Source: Cupriavidus pauculus (lineage in GTDB: Bacteria > Pseudomonadota > Gammaproteobacteria > Burkholderiales > Burkholderiaceae). Taken from it: a stretch of DNA of 64,000 nt. The position numbers and the translations under genes were made by a program. The stretch is taken from assembly GCF_008693385.1 (NCBI RefSeq), contig NZ_CP044067.1, forward strand, positions 1,958,501-2,022,500. The letters are read 5' to 3'. The notes under the pieces were generated by a model. That model was given only the letters and a program-made list of their open reading frames with translations. It was not told the origin of the DNA and did no database searches. Shown here piece by piece: positions 62,481 through 64,000 of this stretch; the first letter of the stretch is position 1; every line of letters starts with the position of its first letter.

Positions 62481-63116
62481 TCACACCAGGCCGCGCTCTC
62501 GCGCGAAGTCCACGAGGTCCACGAGCGACTCCACGTGGAGCTTGGCCATGATGCGCGTCTTGTAGCTGCTGACGGTCTTGTTGCTGATGAACAGGGACGT
62601 GGCGATCGTCTTGTTCGACATGCCGCGCGCGAGCATCTGCAGCACCGTGACCTCCTTGTCGGACAGCCGGCTCAGTGCGGGATCCTCCTCGACGGGCAGC
62701 AGGTCGCCATGCAGCGGTACCGGATGCCGGCCGCCCGACGGAAACACGGTGTAGCCGGTCAGCACCGTCTCCACGCAGCGCATGAAGCCCGTCATGTCCT
62801 CGGTCTTGCTGCAGAATCCCTGTGCGCCCGCATACCAGGCCCGCGCGGCGAACAGCCTCGGGTCCTGCGCCGATATGACCAGGATGCGAACGTCGGGCTG
62901 CGTCGTGCGCAGGCGCATGGCCACGTCGAGGCCGCCGATGCGGGGCAGGTCCAGATCGAGCACGACCAGATCGGGTTTGTGCGCACGCACGGTCTCCAGC
63001 GCCGTCTGGCCGTTGTCCGCTTCCAGTACGTTCTCCAGCCCGACCAATGCCGACAGCTGCACGCGCAGTGCAAGCCGTACCGGTGGATGGTCATCGACGA
63101 TGAGTATCGTTGTCAT
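62481..63116 (-). CDS. NarL/FixJ-type response regulator (BvgA/EvgA-like)
   Basis: A 211-residue regulator: receiver domain with acidic pocket DDHPPVR and phospho-Asp in LVVLDLDLPRIGGLDV (Asp ~54), switch Lys in FCSKTEDMTGF, and LuxR-type HTH (LSDKEVTVLQMLARGMSNKTIATSLFISNKTVSSYKTRIMAKLHVESLVDLVDFARERGLV). It is in an operon with the Hpt gene. No sensor kinase is in the window. ATG 63116 (MTTILIVDD) fits the family; ATG 63140 is also in frame. Confidence 0.92.
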   Translation of the reverse strand: MTTILIVDDHPPVRLALRVQLSALVGLENVLEADNGQTALETVRAHKPDLVVLDLDLPRIGGLDVAMRLRTTQPDVRILVISAQDPRLFAARAWYAGAQGFCSKTEDMTGFMRCVETVLTGYTVFPSGGRHPVPLHGDLLPVEEDPALSRLSDKEVTVLQMLARGMSNKTIATSLFISNKTVSSYKTRIMAKLHVESLVDLVDFARERGLV

Positions 63117-63434
63117 GCTTCGCTGCCTCGTTTCGAGCATCGTGCCACGACTGCATCCCGACGGCTGTCACGCCGAAGATGTTGACAAGTCGCGCTGTCA
63201 CGCATGGTCACGAAGTATAGGGAAGGGGTGCAGCGAGCGGACCAGTGGGGATTCTGCATTGGTACCGCGAATTTTCCGCAAGACGCGGAAAAAAATCGCG
63301 GCCCACCGCGCACAACGGAGGGCCGCCAATCGGGAATGCGAGGAGGTCAGATTCCTCAAGAAGAGTTATCGTCACGCGAGCCCTTCCTTTCTCCCCACTT
63401 AGGTGGGGATTGCCGCACATTTTGGCGAAGAAGG
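63117..63434. other. 318-bp spacer with hairpins upstream of the response regulator
   Basis: Contains a TTTTCCGC/GCGGAAAA hairpin (63272-63292) with outer CCGCGA/TCGCGG arms, and a CCCCAC/GTGGGG hairpin with a TTAG loop (63393-63408), nearest the neighbouring gene's stop. The second may end that gene's transcript; the first lies ~150 nt before the regulator and could be a leader structure. No gene is called. Confidence 0.5.
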
Positions 63435-64000
63435 TCAGGCGATCAGGCGTTTGGGCTGGATATTGGCCGCCGCGGCTTCGCGCAGGCGCCGCACACCCGC
63501 CTCCATTTCCGCATGCGCGGCATCGAGCCAGGCGATGCGATGCCGCACCGGATCGTTCGGCGACAGATCGCGCTCGGCAATTTCGCGCAGGAAGTAGCGC
63601 ACCATGCTTCCCGCCTTGGCCGGCACCGGCATCATCCCGAGCAGTTGATCGCGATGCAGCACGCCATTGCTGGCGGCATGCCGCAGTGCGGCCCAGGCCG
63701 TGCGGCCGAGCGCGACGTACAGGGCGCGCGGCCCGATGTCGCCGGCGCGCGCAAGAAACTGCTCCTCGAACGTGGCGCGCAACATCGGCACGTCGAGCAA
63801 CTCGTCGAACGGCCCGTCGAACACGAGGCCGCGCCGCGTGGTGACGAACGGCAGCAGGGCCATCGGCTGGATGCGCTCGAAGCCTTCGTTCCACAGCGCG
63901 GCCGCATGGGGCAAGCCGATGAGTTCGGGTACCCGGAAATGGTCGAGCATGCGAATCAGGTTCGGGCGCACGAGGCGCCCACCCAGTTCCACCCGTCGCT
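63435..64000 (-). CDS. Unrecognised protein, 5' end beyond window (possibly uracil-DNA glycosylase-fold)
   Basis: At least 188 residues; the frame is open past position 64000, so the start lies outside and the GTG at 63992 need not be the start. GPRALYVALGRTAWAALRHAASNGVLHRDQLLGMMPVPAK and a preceding ERIQPMALLPFVTT block slightly resemble the uracil-DNA glycosylase superfamily (GxxAxxAL ... GxxPHPSGAN), but the expected HPS motif is VPAK. Function not assigned. Confidence 0.5.
   Translation of the reverse strand, partial: RRVELGGRLVRPNLIRMLDHFRVPELIGLPHAAALWNEGFERIQPMALLPFVTTRRGLVFDGPFDELLDVPMLRATFEEQFLARAGDIGPRALYVALGRTAWAALRHAASNGVLHRDQLLGMMPVPAKAGSMVRYFLREIAERDLSPNDPVRHRIAWLDAAHAEMEAGVRRLREAAAANIQPKRLIA

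Overview
The window comes from a high-GC betaproteobacterium, most likely a Burkholderiaceae member close to Cupriavidus/Ralstonia. This rests on the base composition, a Bug/TctC-type periplasmic binding protein, an AidB-like acyl-CoA dehydrogenase operon, an argG of the long E. coli type, and a BhuR/HmuR-style haem operon. Identifications are by recognition of motifs and family features in the translated sequence; no database was searched. No rRNA, tRNA, insertion sequence, integrase or CRISPR array was seen, so this reads as a chromosomal (or chromid) segment rather than a mobile island.

Layout. 1-2650: two surface/secreted proteins, the tail of an Ig-like repeat lipoprotein and a short two-partner-secretion (TpsA-like) protein. 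2727-9825: a leftward haem-uptake operon in the order TonB receptor, HmuY-like lipoprotein, hmuS, hmuT, hmuU, hmuV, with a Fur box lying over its promoter. 9826-10150: a spacer with a 17-bp repeated element and a strong terminator. 10157-12720: feoA-feoB plus a small Cys-rich membrane protein (ferrous iron uptake). 13012-18008: a LysR regulator divergent from an operon for an acyl-CoA dehydrogenase, a Bug receptor and a class III CoA-transferase. 18222-27422: a 3066-residue classical autotransporter built from duplicated beta-helix modules. 27427-33116: AI-2E-type permease, eutBC, LysR regulator, MHS-family carboxylate transporter. 33421-36028: a secreted small protein, an acyl-CoA dehydrogenase, an unrecognised protein with a weak DGQHR-like stretch and, facing it, a small gene under a near-perfect LexA box. 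36218-41246: double-domain M16 peptidase, then a DNA-alkylation repair pair (Ada/AlkA fusion with a frameshift, and ogt). 41463-48789: YcgR/PilZ protein, IclR regulator, patatin-type type Vd autotransporter, oxidoreductase-like small protein coupled to a sirtuin, minisatellite DNA, a DMT exporter and a DUF1439 protein. 48840-55954: slyX, a VOC protein, argG, an aldo/keto reductase, 51-bp tandem repeats, a large penicillin-binding-type glycosyltransferase and a GlsB/YeaQ membrane protein. 56025-64000: a stand-alone EF-G, DUF3047 Tat substrate, lipoate ligase-like protein, luciferase-like monooxygenase, a DedA-rhodanese fusion, an Hpt protein and NarL-type response regulator, and the end of an unrecognised gene.

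The best supported functional themes are iron acquisition under Fur control (haem and Fe2+), cell-surface display by three separate type V secretion architectures (Va, Vb-like and Vd), and DNA damage responses (LexA-box gene, AlkA/Ogt pair). The points most worth following are the tandem-domain HmuY-like lipoprotein inside the haem operon, the SOS-type gene of unknown function overlapping its convergent neighbour, and the single-base frameshift in the Ada/AlkA gene.
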